The notes beneath the pieces are model-generated. The model saw only the letters and a list, made by a program, of their open reading frames with translations. It ran no database searches and was not told where the DNA came from. A stretch of 64,000 bases of DNA. Source: Haliclystus octoradiatus. Its lineage: Eukaryota > Cnidaria > Staurozoa > Stauromedusae > Haliclystidae. The stretch spans positions 5,979,345-6,043,344 of the forward strand of contig OU744451.1 of assembly GCA_916610825.1 (NCBI GenBank), written 5' to 3'. Shown piece by piece: positions 12,801 to 27,800 of the stretch. Made by a program: the position numbers and the translations under genes. Positions within the stretch are counted from its first letter, which is position 1. Each line of letters starts with the position of its first letter.

Positions 12801-15800
12801 TCAAGAAATCAAATCTATTAAACTATTTATAACAGGCAAGTTCTTATATAGGTTAATACGTGTGTCATTTGTCTATGCACAGTGCTGGATGGAATGAAGA
12901 GTAAAAGTGGTTCACAAACAAACTCAAGTCACACAGCCGTTGATGAGCTATGGAATCAATTTGAACATTTTCTTGCAGCTGTGTTAAACAATTTAAAAGA
13001 ATTGCAGACTGGGGCTCACAATACTATGCGTAGGTTTTTTTAAGCATTGATTTTTAATACAGTGAAACCTGTATATAACGGCCAGCTACAAGAGGTAGAT
13101 AAATTGACCACTTTATACAGGTTTGATTCAATAGAAAATACTATTTTAGACATTGGAAGAGTGACCACTATAGACAGGTGGCCGCTATATAGAGTTGACC
13201 GTTATAACAGGTTTGAGTCTATTCTTTTTTGTTTGCTTGTTTGTTAACCTTTGATGATGATCTATTTTGTAGTCAAGTTGAATGAGGATTTGCGTCATGT
13301 CCGTCAGTTATTCTGTTCTGCTGGGTACACAGCTCACATCCGTGGTCAATTTGAATGGGTCAATGGGACACTGATCGAGGCTTTAACAAAAGGTCACTGG
13401 CTACTGATTGATGATGTCAACATATGCAAGTACGGGCGGGAATATACATATATTTAGTCGAAACCGACTAGGGTACTATTCGATGATCTGCATTCTGATT
13501 GGTTGCTCCATCGTTCACTATCTCCTTATAGTGAATGCTGGAAAGTTCCCTCCCAAATTTTAAAATGTAAGCGATTTGCAAATGTTTTGCTATCGATTAA
13601 ATACAAGAGTCTTGAATTAATGTCTTAATTCCGTACACAAGAAAACAAAACAAGCAAGAAAATATAAAATTTAGTTGTTTAACGGTAGGCTATGCACACC
13701 CGCTTTTTTATCTTATTTAACAATGTTTGACAATTTTTTCCGTCGCTACATTGTCGCAGATTAGTTTGCTAGCCAGCAAAGTACAATGCTGCAGTTGTCA
13801 TGGATGCCTTTGATTGACGGTCGAATTTTGAATTAATTATGCAAGAAGCGGATAAATAGTTGGAATTTATTTCTTTTGATATGTTTCGCTAGTACCACTC
13901 GTTGGTTGCTACTAAAACAATCAGACAACTCGCCCTTGTTGTCTACCGTCCTGAATGGTCACCTCGGTACTATTCGACGGTAGCCAGTGTTGCCCCATCG
14001 AAGATGCCAGTACCACTCTTTCTATTTCTAGAGAAGTGACTCTCTCTGCTAAAATCAATAATTGTAAATGTCCTTTATTGACCTTGTTCCTATCTTTCAG
14101 AAGCTAGGTGTCCATTGTGACCACTACTGCACTCACACAGCAGACATTATTGAATCCGACAATTCCAAGGCCACTGCATATACAATCTTGCAGTCAATTC
14201 CTTTATACCTCATAGCTGAATAGTACATATAGGTTCCACTGTATTATAATGCTTTGTGTTTTATTATGGTCACAGCCCATCAGTGTTGGATCGTTTGAAT
14301 GCCCTAATGGAGCCAAATGGTGTACTCAGAATTGACGAGAGGGGTGTGACAGATGGAGATGTACCCATTATTAGACCTCATCCTGATTTTAGGTAAGACA
14401 TAGATTTGTATCATGGACCAGCGTCAGACCATAAATATTATACAATAGCCCAGATAACAATATAGCAGTCGGCCATCAGCAAATCGCCTATCAGTTTCGT
14501 CTTAACCTACCGGCAATTTATTTTTTATTTTTTATAATTATTATGATTATTTATTTTTTTTTAATAATTATTTTAAATAATTTGTTTCTATATATAAAAT
14601 ATGAAAATGCATTGTAAAACTTCGTCTCTACATTACAATGTTATAAAGAGAAATTCTATTAAAAGTTTTTTGCATCCTATTCGGATTCTCCACATAAAAT
14701 ATCAACAATGAAAATGTCAGATCAAGTTTGAAAAAATTATTCCAGTTCTCTGCAGTAGCCTATTGTTTTATTGGAATGCTCTGATTAATCTTTTGTTGGT
14801 TTTTATCTCTCAGAATGATATTTGCAATGAATCCTGCTAACGGAGAGATTTCCAGGGCAATGCGCAACAGAGGCTTGGAGATTCACCTTGACGATGAGGT
14901 AAGTACCGTAATCAATCAATTGAACATTATCTGCAATTTTTATTCTCTTGATGTATTGCTATTTATTTAACATGATTGAATACTATTATTTTGTAGCTGG
15001 GAATTAATGTTGCAGATCTTGTTTCTGTGTACGGTACCTTGCCCTATTCGTTGGTCAGAGATGTGTGTGGGGTGCACAATGAGATGGCATCAGAAAACAA
15101 AGGTATGAAGCAACTACTTATATTGCTCCTTCCATAATGTCAGTGTCTGGCAAAAGGATTAGCTTTCCTGGAATCTTGAACAATATTATACATTTTCTTC
15201 TGAATGTTTTGTTGAGGTTTGGCCTATAAATTAGAAATTATCAATTTTCTTCGACATAGCATACTGTAGGATTTAGGCCCTGTTTAAAAAGAGGAGGTCC
15301 ATCTTTCTAGAGGATTTACCCTTCTCCCTGAATCATCCAACTGTTAATCCAATTGTCCGACAAAAGTGGGGATCCTGGGATCCTAGGTCACGAAATGTTG
15401 GAGCAAATTTGGAAGAAAATTGATATTTTCTGATTTATAGGCTAAAATTCAACAAAACATTCAGAAGAAAATTTACAATATTGTTAATAATAATTATGCA
15501 TTGTGTTTGCAAGGGCGACCAGACATGAGGATCATCCTTCTACCCAAAAGCATTTCTCTGTTGTTTTTGTGTTGTGCCACTCTTGTAAATATATTCCAGT
15601 GCAGATGATCCTCCTAGCCAGCACAACTTTTCTGTGTAACCCAGATCCTCTTACATAAATATCGCTTCTAGTGTGACTGGGCGTAAAGCTGTTCCACTCT
15701 CCGACATAAGTCACTTTTCCTTGTCGCTTAGGAGAATCATCTCTCTTGGATGACCCTCCACCTTAACGCGTCTTCCTGGTCTCAGTTAAATATCTGTGTG

Positions 15801-18800
15801 AAATGTAATGTTATGATGTGTTGAATGTGTGATGTCATATGTGTGATCTTCCCTGTTGACTTTTGACGAGAACACATTAAAGCTACATGTGTGTTTTCTG
15901 TTCCCTTTGTGTCGACCCTTTTATAATCTTACACAGGATCTGCCAAAAGTAGAAATCCGCAAACCTAGATTCTGGGAGGCTAAAACAAATTCAGAAGAAA
16001 CTTGATATTTTTGATGATTTATGGGTCAAACATCAACAAAAACTCAGAAAAAAAATGTTGAATTGCCTCTACGATTCCGGAAGGCTGAATCTATTGTCTG
16101 ACCTTGATCTCACATCTACATTGTATTGCTCATTCGATTACTGATTGCTCATTTATTCTTTTTAGCTGCATTGCACTCGATATCTCAATTGGCAAAGATT
16201 GTTCGTTCTGCTTCCAATTCTAAAAAGGATTTGAAAACAGTAACACCCATGGTTTACAATACCTCTGAATCCCCTGAAACAATTAATACTCAGGATCCTT
16301 CTATTCCTCAATATGAAGATATCTCTTTTATCAGAACTGTTCAATTTTCCATCCCTCAATTGGTTAATGCCTCTAGTAGTGGTATGATGTTACGGCATAT
16401 GTTGCCTCTACTACAGCAGATGCAATACAGTTCTGATACCAGATCAAATTCTTCATTATCTGGTATTTTCATGGCACTGCTATTGGTTGTTGAGAATGCA
16501 CCACCTTTGCGCGTGTTGTCATATCTTGATGTTATGAATTCAGCTATTTCTACACATAATAATCAACTGCCTTCTAACCAATCAATAACCAATGTACTTA
16601 CGTGTCTTATAAAATTGATCAGAGATGTCGTCAAGTCAGATTTCTATAAAGGGAAACTTATGGATCACTTCCAGAAAATGATGCCACTTCTTGATTTGAA
16701 AGGTAATGTTAAGTATCAACAAAACGTGTTTCGTAAAGTTTGTGTTTTGATTTTAGGCCATACTGTCAATTTGTTTGTTTGTGAAATTGAAAATCATCAA
16801 ACAACTAAAAGTATTTGATGCATCTATTTTTAGAGAGGATAAAAAATGTTGAATACAGATGAATATTATGACCCCTGCAAAAAGCAGTCAAGGAGTTCAT
16901 GAACAGTTCATAAACATTAAATTGCCCACTTTTCATGAACTCTTGAACTGTTTTTCGCAGTGGGATATTTGCAAGTAGAATTCAAAACAAAATCGGCTAA
17001 TGGTACCCCTTCTTTTGTGAAAATAGTTCAAGAGTACATCAACAGTCATAACAGTTCATCAACAGCTCATAAACAGGTTCATGAATGTGATATTATCCAG
17101 GTTTGGTTTGAATTTTGAATTAATGATTTTTAAAATTCAATTTCAATTCAATGTTTGTACATACTAAAACGTCCCTGAATTAAATAAATCTTCATAATAT
17201 TATTCTTTCTTTTATAGAAACAGCATTTTTAATATTATTTCTTTAATGTTATGTTTGTAGTTTCCTATTTTTAATCACCTTTGAGCCTCTGACAAAACGA
17301 AATTGTCAAATTTCGCCACAAATTTTTGAAAAAGGTCCTGTGAAAAATTACAGGATTGCGTTCAATTATGATGTCATATTTTAGAAGAACAGTTCATGCT
17401 GTCAAATTTCACTGATTTTCTTTATCGACTGTTCATGTGCATTAAGGCAATCTCATGTGCATGAACTCATGGATTATCTTTTTTAATACGGTAATCTTTT
17501 TTTACAGGAGTTTTACGGTCCACCCCTTTGACACATGTTTTCTTCTTCTCAGGTTCATACTCTCTACTGACTTCTATGAGTCTTCACGGTGCTTTATCAC
17601 TCGTCCAGAAACTTTTCACACCATCTAATACATCAAATGTAAGTTTTGATGCACAACATCATATAAATGTTTTCTTTTTATGGAACTTCAGTTTTGTGTT
17701 GATAAATTTTGAATTTTGATTGGTTTGGTTTTTAAGGAATTTTCTGAAGATTCTCTTCAACTTTCTGGTGACAGTTGCCTAAGGTGAGTGAGGAGAACAG
17801 CTTTTTAAAAATACTTTATCAATTCTTGCTTGATGATATGAGCTTTATGATAAAGATAACCACTACGTTTTGTAAACGTTTGTGCCATCTATTCATCATT
17901 AAATAGATTTAGAAGTTATACCATTAAATAATTTGAATTTTTACATATTATACATACTTGATTTAAATTTTTAAACAGGACAATCGTTGATAACAGCAAT
18001 TTGTTGAAGTTTTTATCCTGTCTAAATATTCGGTATAAATTAATAAATAAATTCAAAAACTTTCTTTGCATTCTTTTAAATGCATTTGAAATTCAAATTG
18101 TTCTTACAAGTACATCTCTTTTGTGGTTAATGTAATGAAAACCTGTTGCATGAATTTTATGAAAACTAGAGATGCATAACGAGATGTGTTGAGGCATCAG
18201 AAATCACAAGATGCCGTGGGGTTGGATTTAAGCCTTTAAGTGTCTCATGGCACGCCTATCTGGATTGTTTGGAAAAACGACGCAACAGTAAGAGGTTACT
18301 AAACTCTAAAAGGTTGGGAGACACTCAGGAGAGTAAAATTCACTCGCCTCGGAGGCTCATGATTTTTAGTGTTTCACTCTTGTCCCCCCAACTTGTCTCC
18401 ATTTTGTAATTATGAATGCATGGGAACACTTGATTGGATAGTAATGACTTTATCACATGCATTAGCAATTCCATGTTTGATTAGTTTGACTCATTGAAGA
18501 ATGTTTTGCTATCTTGACACATTGCTATCGTCAATGTTTAATAAAAGATCCACCCATTCTATTTTATACTGAATTTGATTTCACCTATTTGTGTTGATAC
18601 AGGTTATGGGCAGCAATGAAGTGGGCATTAGAAAAGAGCCATTCTGAATCTCTTTTGAAAGAAGCCTTCTCTAGTGTACCATCAATCCTTGAGCTTTCAA
18701 GCTTATTCAAACAAGGTACGATCAAATATCTCTGCTCTGCTCCTCAATCTTAATTTCTCAATCACCTCTATCACTGTTGTTAACACTATAATTTCATTAA

Positions 18801-21800
18801 CAGGTAACGTTGCCAAGGATACCATTCCTTATCCTGAATTAACGTTTTTTGGTGATTTCATGGCAGTGTTTGATGATACGCTATTTGGCTGGATAACTTC
18901 AAATGAAAATCTACCGGAAAACTGGGCAGAGTGTGTAAGTAGGGAAAAGACCCGGCTAAATGACTTTGTGTTTTGCCAACCTTCATAGGATTTTGTTGAA
19001 TTCAACAAAATTCTAAAAATGTTGGTGAAATAAAAAGTCATTTGGCCACCCTCACATTTTATGATTTTGTTGGCTGATGTTGAATTTCACTTCTTGTGTT
19101 TTGAAGACCTCCAAAATTTTCACCAACATTGGTAGGATGTTGTAGAATTCTATTGTTCTTGATCCTAATTTGGCCTGTTGATGAATTGGCCACATTACTT
19201 TCATTTTTGCTAACATCGGGAGGATTTGTGAGTCTTCTTCTGATTTGTCAGTAATGATTTAACTCGACTCAGGATTGACGAGCTCGATTGACTAATCACC
19301 TAAACCCTCAAAATATCAACCGCTGTTGACAAAAATGAATTCAACAAATCCTGTGAATGCGAAATAAAAAGTCATTTGACCACCCCCAAGATGTTGGTGA
19401 TAAAACAACAGCATCCGTATGATTCAATCCATTGAACATTGGCAAAATAGAAAAGTCATTTGGCAGGGCTTAACAGTTGTCTTTAAGCTGTGATCCTTGT
19501 TTTGATTCCCACAATGAATGATGTTTCTATCATAAGAGTTGTCAAATGTGTCATTGAGAATCATTCACAAGCAAAATGTAATCATCAACCAAATTACCAA
19601 TCGCCATCTGATTAGCCTGTCTACCTAAAACTATAGGGTCTGTGAACTAATAGGGTGATTTTTCGCCCGATGTGCTGTGAATCACACATTATTAGTTCAC
19701 AGACCTTACGGTTTCAGAAACTAACTTTGGGGCTGGTATCACTATGGATTTTGAAAATTGGAAAACTTACTAAATAGGCTACTGAATAGACTTCTGAATT
19801 GGGCAGTTTCCAGTAGCTTTCAAATGTTATGATGTGGCTCAGTAGTTTTTCAGTAGAATGAGAACAATCTAGATTTAAGTGTTTGGTGAATTTAAAAATT
19901 CAATATGGTTTTAGAATTGAGAACCCGACCCCATCCCAGTATGTTTTCAGTGTGTTTCAGTAGCGATTCAGTATTTCCATGATTAATAGTGTACGCATGC
20001 TACATTAATTTTATCTTTATCATCATTTGTGTGTTAATCTTTAGATTTTTAACCTGTTTACTTGGAGAGACTTATTTCAAAGTCGTTGTCGCGCTGTGGA
20101 CTTTCGTGGACCAATGACATCATACAATCGAGCTGATTTTGCAATCGATTGGAAATTCCTTCGACAATCATTGACAATATTTCTAAAATCATTACCTCAA
20201 CGTGTGTAAGTTGAACTCTGTAAATAATCAAATGTTTCTTTCAACAATAGGGGATAATGATTAGAATGGATTGGATTGATTGGAAATGGATTGGATTGGA
20301 AAATGGATTGAAAAATGGATTGGAAAAGTTTGAACGTGACATAGATATTCAATTTTGTCTTAAACTATTTAACAATTAGACAACTAGCCCGAGTTGGCTA
20401 CCGTCGAATAGTCAAAGAGGTCCTATGAGGTGACTATTCAAGACGGTAGACAACAAGGGCGAGTTGTCTAATTGTTTTAATAGAAACCAACTAGTGGTAC
20501 AAGCAAAACATATCAAAAGACATAAACTCCAACTATTTATTCGCTCTGTGCCTAATTAATTTTAAATACAACCGTCAATCAAAGGCAACCACTACGACTG
20601 CAGTGTCGTGATTTGGAGGATGAATTTGAATTCGACTTGATTCAGATTTAATTTTCAAAACAAAACAGTTGGATATTATACTGGCTACAAAATACAGCCC
20701 CACAAAATAGCAAACTTAAGAGGGTAACTATTGAGTATCTAAAAATACATAAATGTTTGCAGTTTGTAGTATAAAAGTTTGTTGTCTATAAACTTCAGCT
20801 GACTTGCGGACTAATTTATATCTACAATAAAGTAGCAAGAAGTGGCGAGAATATTGTTAAATAAGATTAAAATTGTATATGCATAGCTTACCATAGAACA
20901 ACTTCATCTCATATTTTGTTACTTGTTTTGTTTTCTCGGGGACGGAAATTATAATTTACTCTCGCAATTCGTATGAAATTTGATTCAAAAACATTTGCGA
21001 ATCGCTTGTTTACTTTTTGAAATTTGCGAGGGAACTTGCCAGCGTTCACTATGAGAAAATAGTGAACGATGGAGCAACCAATCAGAATGCAGATCATCGA
21101 ATAGTACCCTAGTCTGTTTCGACTAATTAAAAATAGTATTGAATATTGAGATTTTTGAATATTTACATCAGGAAAATGAACGCGTGGCAGAATAGACACT
21201 TTTAAAACATCAATATCTTATGCCATTTCTTATCGGATCGGCTTCTCCTATCTTTTTATTCTATTGATAGACACACAAGAATCAATCATTACTAATATTT
21301 TTTCTAGTAGAATCCCTTTTCGCTGTCTCCATAGTTTGAATTATTTTGTCTTTATTGTTTGCAGCCAAGGTTTTGGAATGCTAAAAGCTCTTCATACAAA
21401 GATTGATGAGTATTTGTTTATGGATGAAACGTTTGTCAAGTTCCAACAAGATTTTGTAATCTCTATTGCAAACATACCTCCGTTCCTTACACAGCAGCAG
21501 TTTGACGCAGTTGTAAGTAGTGCAGTAAATATTTGAAATATTTTGTGTTATTCAGTTGTTTTTTGTTCTAAGGAATACTGACCTCGCCCTTGCATAGCAT
21601 TTAGGCATAATGAAGGAATGAGGATTTAGAACTTTGCATTATATATTAGTCTCTAGAATATTTCTGGTTTCCTCTGCTTTGCAGGTTGCCAGGTTATAAT
21701 TCATGTGACTGTGTTTGATGAAGTGTTATGATATGTTGTGATCGCTGTTGACCTAATCGCAGTTTGCATGTTGCTATGACTCCAGTGTAATTGTAATTAA

Positions 21801-24800
21801 ATAATTGAGCCAGTATCGCCCAACGGAAGGCGCCTATGCCACTCTTCCATTTCTAGAGGAGCGGCTCTTTTTGCAAGAACAGTGATTGCAAATAATCTTT
21901 TCTGACCTCAGCCGCAACATTGCAGATCAATTTCAACAGATTTCATGGCAGATGGGCCTCGATTGTCAGTGCGCAACGATGCTCCGCAGCTTATCGTAAT
22001 GCAACTCCCTCTGGACCATTCCATCCGCCATCAGAAGATGGTACTCATTTGATGTTTTTAGATAAAGTCAAGGCTGAGTTGACCTTCTAGGGATTTGAAC
22101 TACAGTCGACCAGAGAAACGAGGAGATCTGAAGTCCAGTTGCTTTGCCATAATCTGAGCTAATCCCCCTTTTCTGAGCTACCCTATGTAATAGTGTAATC
22201 GTTATGCATGTGCTTTTTTCCACTCTCCTCTGTGTATCGTTTTCTGAAATAAAGTAGATCATTGCATCAGTCGAGTAACTAACTAATTTATGTTTATTTT
22301 TTATTTAATACAATAGAGCATCTGCAAGGAGATTGACAATCTATTGGTATTCGCATCACAGGACGATAGTTGTGATTTGAGAAAGAAACTGATGTCATGC
22401 TACTCAGCTCTGTTAGTCTTGCCAGATTGTAATAGTAATTACGAAGAGCTCCTCAAAAGTACGATATCGTAACTTAATTCATCTCATGTACTGGAGAAAA
22501 TAAAGTGTGACACCTTCAAGTACACTCTCTTTTGAGTACTTATTTTGCTTCAATCTGTTCGAATTTATTTATATACTCCACAGATATCCTAGAAATGAAA
22601 GATTCTCTACAGAGGCTAGCCACTGATAATGAGAAAACAATTATCAAGCATAACTCTGTTGAGGTTGTTAATGATGACATCATTTTAAAACAGTGGATGC
22701 GATCATTGAGTGAAGTACCATGTCTAACATCGCTAGAGAAAGCAATGCTAAATCAATATTATACAACACATGGCTCATCACTGATCACTGCTAAAGCTTT
22801 CCTATTATTCCACGAATGGTCGTTAGCAAAGCATGCTACTATGAATAAAGATGCAGACACAAACGCTGTGAAATTACCATTGATGGCAACCTTCTTAACC
22901 CTTTACGCTGTTCGTTCACATCACAACAAAGATATGGATGCAGAAACAAAAAACCCTCTACAGCAGTTTCTTGATTCTAAACAGGCATGCAATTCCGTGC
23001 TATGTACTATTAGTTAATATTTTTCCTGAGATTTGCTGCTTTGTTTCAGTTTATGTTTAACTTTTATTATTTTTGTAGGATTGTTCTTGTCTGATGTTTA
23101 GTCATTTTGTACTCACACGTAAAGCATTTGAAAACTATGTTGACTTCCATTCTGTCCGCCCTCGGTTTGATGCCGCGTATGAGCAACTACCAGGTCTCTT
23201 GGTTACTATAAATAATTGTGACGAGGCCAGAAATACTACAAGCGGTCTCAAAAAGCACATTGTCAACAACATGGCTTCAATTTGCAAGAATGGCTGCTCA
23301 CCGCTGTAAGTATCTCCTTTACTTGAACCAAGTTTTGTAATTTATCTACTTGTCTGATCTGTTTGTAGGGAATTATCCACATGGCTTCTTGGATACTCTC
23401 TTATCCACTCAATTGATGTGAAATGAATTAAATTTTTATGAAGGAATTGATTATAAGATGTCTTGATTAATTGTACATCATTTGAATGCGTATTGTGTCT
23501 CTTGTTCTCCACCAAAGTTCACTCTCCGTATTATACAGTGATAGTCAGCTTATTCAATTGTTTAATTATTAACAATCTGAAAGTTTTATCACGCAAGGTT
23601 CATTATGGACCAACACTAATTGCTAGTGCTCTCTTGTATTGAATACTCTCTATCGTATATTACAATAAATATTTGAACAGTGGACATGATTTATCTTCAA
23701 AAAACTCTATGCACATCAGCATTTTTATTATTTCTGTTTATTAAATTGATTTTTTATTTTAGAACCTCGTTACTATCATACATCATGTCAATCTTTTCTG
23801 ATCTCCTATTGGGGTTGCTTGGTAACCAACAGCTTGAATACACTTTTGGACCTGATGATTTTATTTCGCAAATATTACAACAAAAAGTTGTTTCTCGATT
23901 TGAAAATGGAAGGATTGAATCAGCGATTGCGTTATTGCTTAATTGTTTAGAAAAGGCATTAACTGCACGTGGATTCATACCAGGTTCAACACAGGCTGCG
24001 TTTGCAAGACTCAAGGACACATTTTCTAACATTCAAAAGAAAACAAATGACTTCTCACGTAAGTTATTTTTTCTCAGAATCATTTGAGTCAAACTTTCTC
24101 TATAATTATTACAGAACAAAATTCCAATTTTGTTGTTATTGAATGAATGTAATTTTATGTGTTGTGTTATTAATAACGAAAATATTGTGTGATGGCTACA
24201 GTTTATTTTCTGTGTTTAATCTTATTGCGACTGATAATTCAACTGAATTTATTCATTTTTGTATGATCTTCAGATGAGCTGTCAGACGATTGTCAATTGC
24301 GATTTATCGCTCCTTGCGGTATTATGGCGGCTATTGGAGCATGTCTCTTTAACTGCACAGTCCCTGCAAGCCTTTTTGACCCTGTCAATGAAAATGCCCG
24401 CCTGATCGAATCTCTTGAACATGAAATTGCGAAAATCGATGCAGAACTTCACTCGCGTTACCTTGCTGATTCTATATGGTTTGGTACAAGTGGTTACAAA
24501 AAGGATCAATCTAACTCTCAACTGCATAACTTTTCTTCCAATCCATTTGTTGTCAAAGTTTTACTTGCAAGACGCTCCCAACTTCAAATATTAATCGATG
24601 AAACAGAAGTAACAATGGCAGTCAGACCTAATCCTCCTCAGGTACGTAGGCAAACTCAGCGACATGAGAATTTTCAGACTTTTAGCGGATTTCATACTAT
24701 TTTTTACCTTTGTGAAGCTCTATTTATCACTCTTTCCCCATTGAAATTTGTCAAGATATCCTACATTTTAGACTATTTTCAAATTTTGAATTCTCATGTC

Positions 24801-27800
24801 TGACTCAGATAATGTTTCTCGTGAAAGTGAATTTGATCTTCTTTTCTAGATTTAATCATTTGTATAAACTTTCTTTTCGCAGTATCAACAGCTACTTGAT
24901 AAATTCAACCATTACGTGGATTCTGTTGGTGATCCTTGCACTCTTTGTACTCTGATTGATAACTTATGCGAAGTTATATTCAGATTATCGTGCATCCACC
25001 TTGGCAATACGTCTGACGTCTTTGATCCGGCTGCTGTATTTTATGCTTATAAATCAATCAGGTCAAAAGCAGCTACTTGGCAGCAATCAACAAGACATTT
25101 CATGGCCTCCGTTCATGAATTATTCCCAATGTATAAAGATTGCACAGCAGTTTGTTTGTCTGGCTTAGCACAGGTAGGACTCTCTGGGAAATATGCATGA
25201 AGTCATGAACAGTTCATAAACTTCATGAACGTTTTGTGTGGGTTCAATAACAGTTCATGAACACTTCATGGACAGGCTAATGAACTGGTTCATGAATGTG
25301 AAATTGCCTGATGGTTCATGAACAGTTCATGAACTTTTGGGCAATTTCACATTCATTGACTCATGAACTTTTTTCTCAGGGGAATACATCTCACTGCATG
25401 TCATTATTTCTTTATGTGGATATCACAGTAAAAAAAGTGATTTGGACGGTGACGCCCTACCGAAGGCATCCATATCACTCCTCTATTTCTAGAGGAGTGG
25501 CTCTTTTTGCTAAGATCAATTTCAACAGATTTCATGGCAGATAGGTCTCAATTGTTAATGCGCAACGATGCGCCGCAGCTACTCACGATGCATTTCCTTC
25601 TGGATCATTCCATCCGCCATCTTTAGATGGTACTCATTTGATGTTACAGATAAAATCAAGGCTGAGTTGACCTCGGTGGATTTGAACCACAGTCGATCAG
25701 ATGTGATCCGATCTGAAGTTCGATTGTTCTGCCAACTGAGCTAATCACCCCTACAAAGATATCACAGCGGGATTTAAATGTTGCAATATTTCTTGTTTCA
25801 AAGGTTGAATTTGCACTGACACATATACTATGTGTGGCTGATGATATTGTACACATGTCATCTTGTTACCAGACATCCTCACCAATGGCCAATCAGGTAT
25901 GAATATTTCCAAATCAATTTCATTTATAGTCATTTGAAGGGGCAGAATTGACCCGCGACCGCTACAAGCACAAGTTGAATTTATGCTTGGCGTAATTCAG
26001 CCATCTTGCTTTGAAACAATTATTATACGCTGGCCTAATTTGTAATAAAATCCATGTCAACAATGAACATTATGTTATAACAATAAGCATGCACGTGATC
26101 CTAAGTGCGTAGCGCCTGCCGGTCATTTTTGCTCCTTTAAAACTTCTTTTCGCTTTTGACTCAACATTTCTGACTAATTTTCTTTCAGAATTCTCTTTGT
26201 TTTGAACTAATTGAACGATTGTCACGGTGTGGACTAAATGGTGGCCTACCTTTGGATGAAGCTATTTTGATAAACCAATCAACGGATTTCATCTATACAA
26301 GTAGGTGTCACTTATTCAATAATTGTTACCAATATTGTGCTGCTGGAACCAACACTAGGAACTTGATGGCAATAAGCATTGATGAAATAGCTTGATATAA
26401 CTCAATTAGAAGAATTATAGCCTCATAATTACAGATGTTTCAATTCTCACGTCTTTCTATTAGTTTGTACATCTTCACAAGATATGCGTTTCACGATCCA
26501 GTGCCAATTTCAATAGTGTTACTGTTATCTTGAACTTCTGAATTCATAGTACTGTAAGGTCAAACCAGCTATAGAATTTTGAGGCTCGAAAATTGCCATT
26601 TTCGTTTCATTGAAAACAAGGTTATGAACATAAAGTTTTTCCAATTCATGATTTGTTCAAATTTCCCGAGCTTGGGTTTAACGGACCAAAAGTTGCATCC
26701 ATAAAATCATGTGACTGGCATTTGTCCAATTGCAGCTGAGAGCCGCACATGAAAGAATGTCCAAACTCTTGCAAATAGATGGCTCTGAGGGAATGATAGC
26801 AACCATTTCTATACATAAAGGAGGATTAGCTCAGATGGCAGAGCAACAGAACTTCAGATCGGATCATATCTGATCGACTGTGGTTCAAATCCCCCCTAAG
26901 GTCAACTCAGCCTTGACTTTATCTGAAACATCAAGTGAGTACCATCTGAGGATGGCGGATGGAATGGTCCAGAGGGAATTGCATTGTGAGTAGCTGCGGC
27001 GCATCGTTGCGCATTGACAATCGAGACCTCAGCGAAAAAAGCCACTTATCTAGAAATAGAGGAGTGGTACGGGTGCCTTCGGTAGGGCGACACCATCTAC
27101 ATTACTTACTTAATTCTATACATCAACTACCTGTCTATAGTGGTCACTCTACAGTTAAACCTGCTATAATGGCCACCTGTCTATAGTGACCACTTTAATG
27201 ACAGATGATTATCCTTACTCTATTGTCTATTGAATTTAGTCTGTATATAAAGGCCACCTTCCCGTAGTGTAGATGGTTGTTATATACACTATACAGGGTT
27301 CATTGTACATTGAATTTAGTCTGTATATAAAGGCCACCTTCCCGTAGTGTAGATGGTTGTTATTTACACTATACAGGGTTCATTGTACATTGTCCTCTAT
27401 TTTGTAATAAACTTATCTATTTTTTTAGTTTGCAGCACGGACACTGGATGCAGCGAAGACAAGGCTCAATTCATGTATGTCTCAAGATATTTCTAGTCTT
27501 TATTTCCTTTCATGTTCTGTTTCAAGATTGTTATAGGGTTTGCATGGAGGGGACAGAAAACACTCATGTAGCTTCATGTAAACTTCAATGTGTTCTTCAC
27601 AGCGATAAGCAGTAGGAGAGTGAAGCAACACATGCCTGATTTATATAATAGTTAGTCAGTTACTAATCTCGTGGCATGGTTTGTAGGCTATTATAGAGAT
27701 GACACAGGTCCTATAAACACACACCTAAAATGATCAAAGAGTGCGATCGCACACCATCAGATGATTGTTTTCATGACAACACAAACATATTCTTTTTAAC

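Noticed and set aside
20909..21199. Antisense 96-codon frame
   Set aside because: It lies wholly in a non-coding inverted-repeat element that has a second copy without this frame.
25195..25385. CRISPR-like array of TTCATGAAC repeats
   Set aside because: Repeats are too short, themselves palindromic, without constant spacers, and the DNA is clearly animal.
26820..26895. Stand-alone tRNA gene
   Set aside because: The A and B boxes are present, but the sequence continues into a body shared with four other copies and the cloverleaf is degenerate; it is a SINE head.
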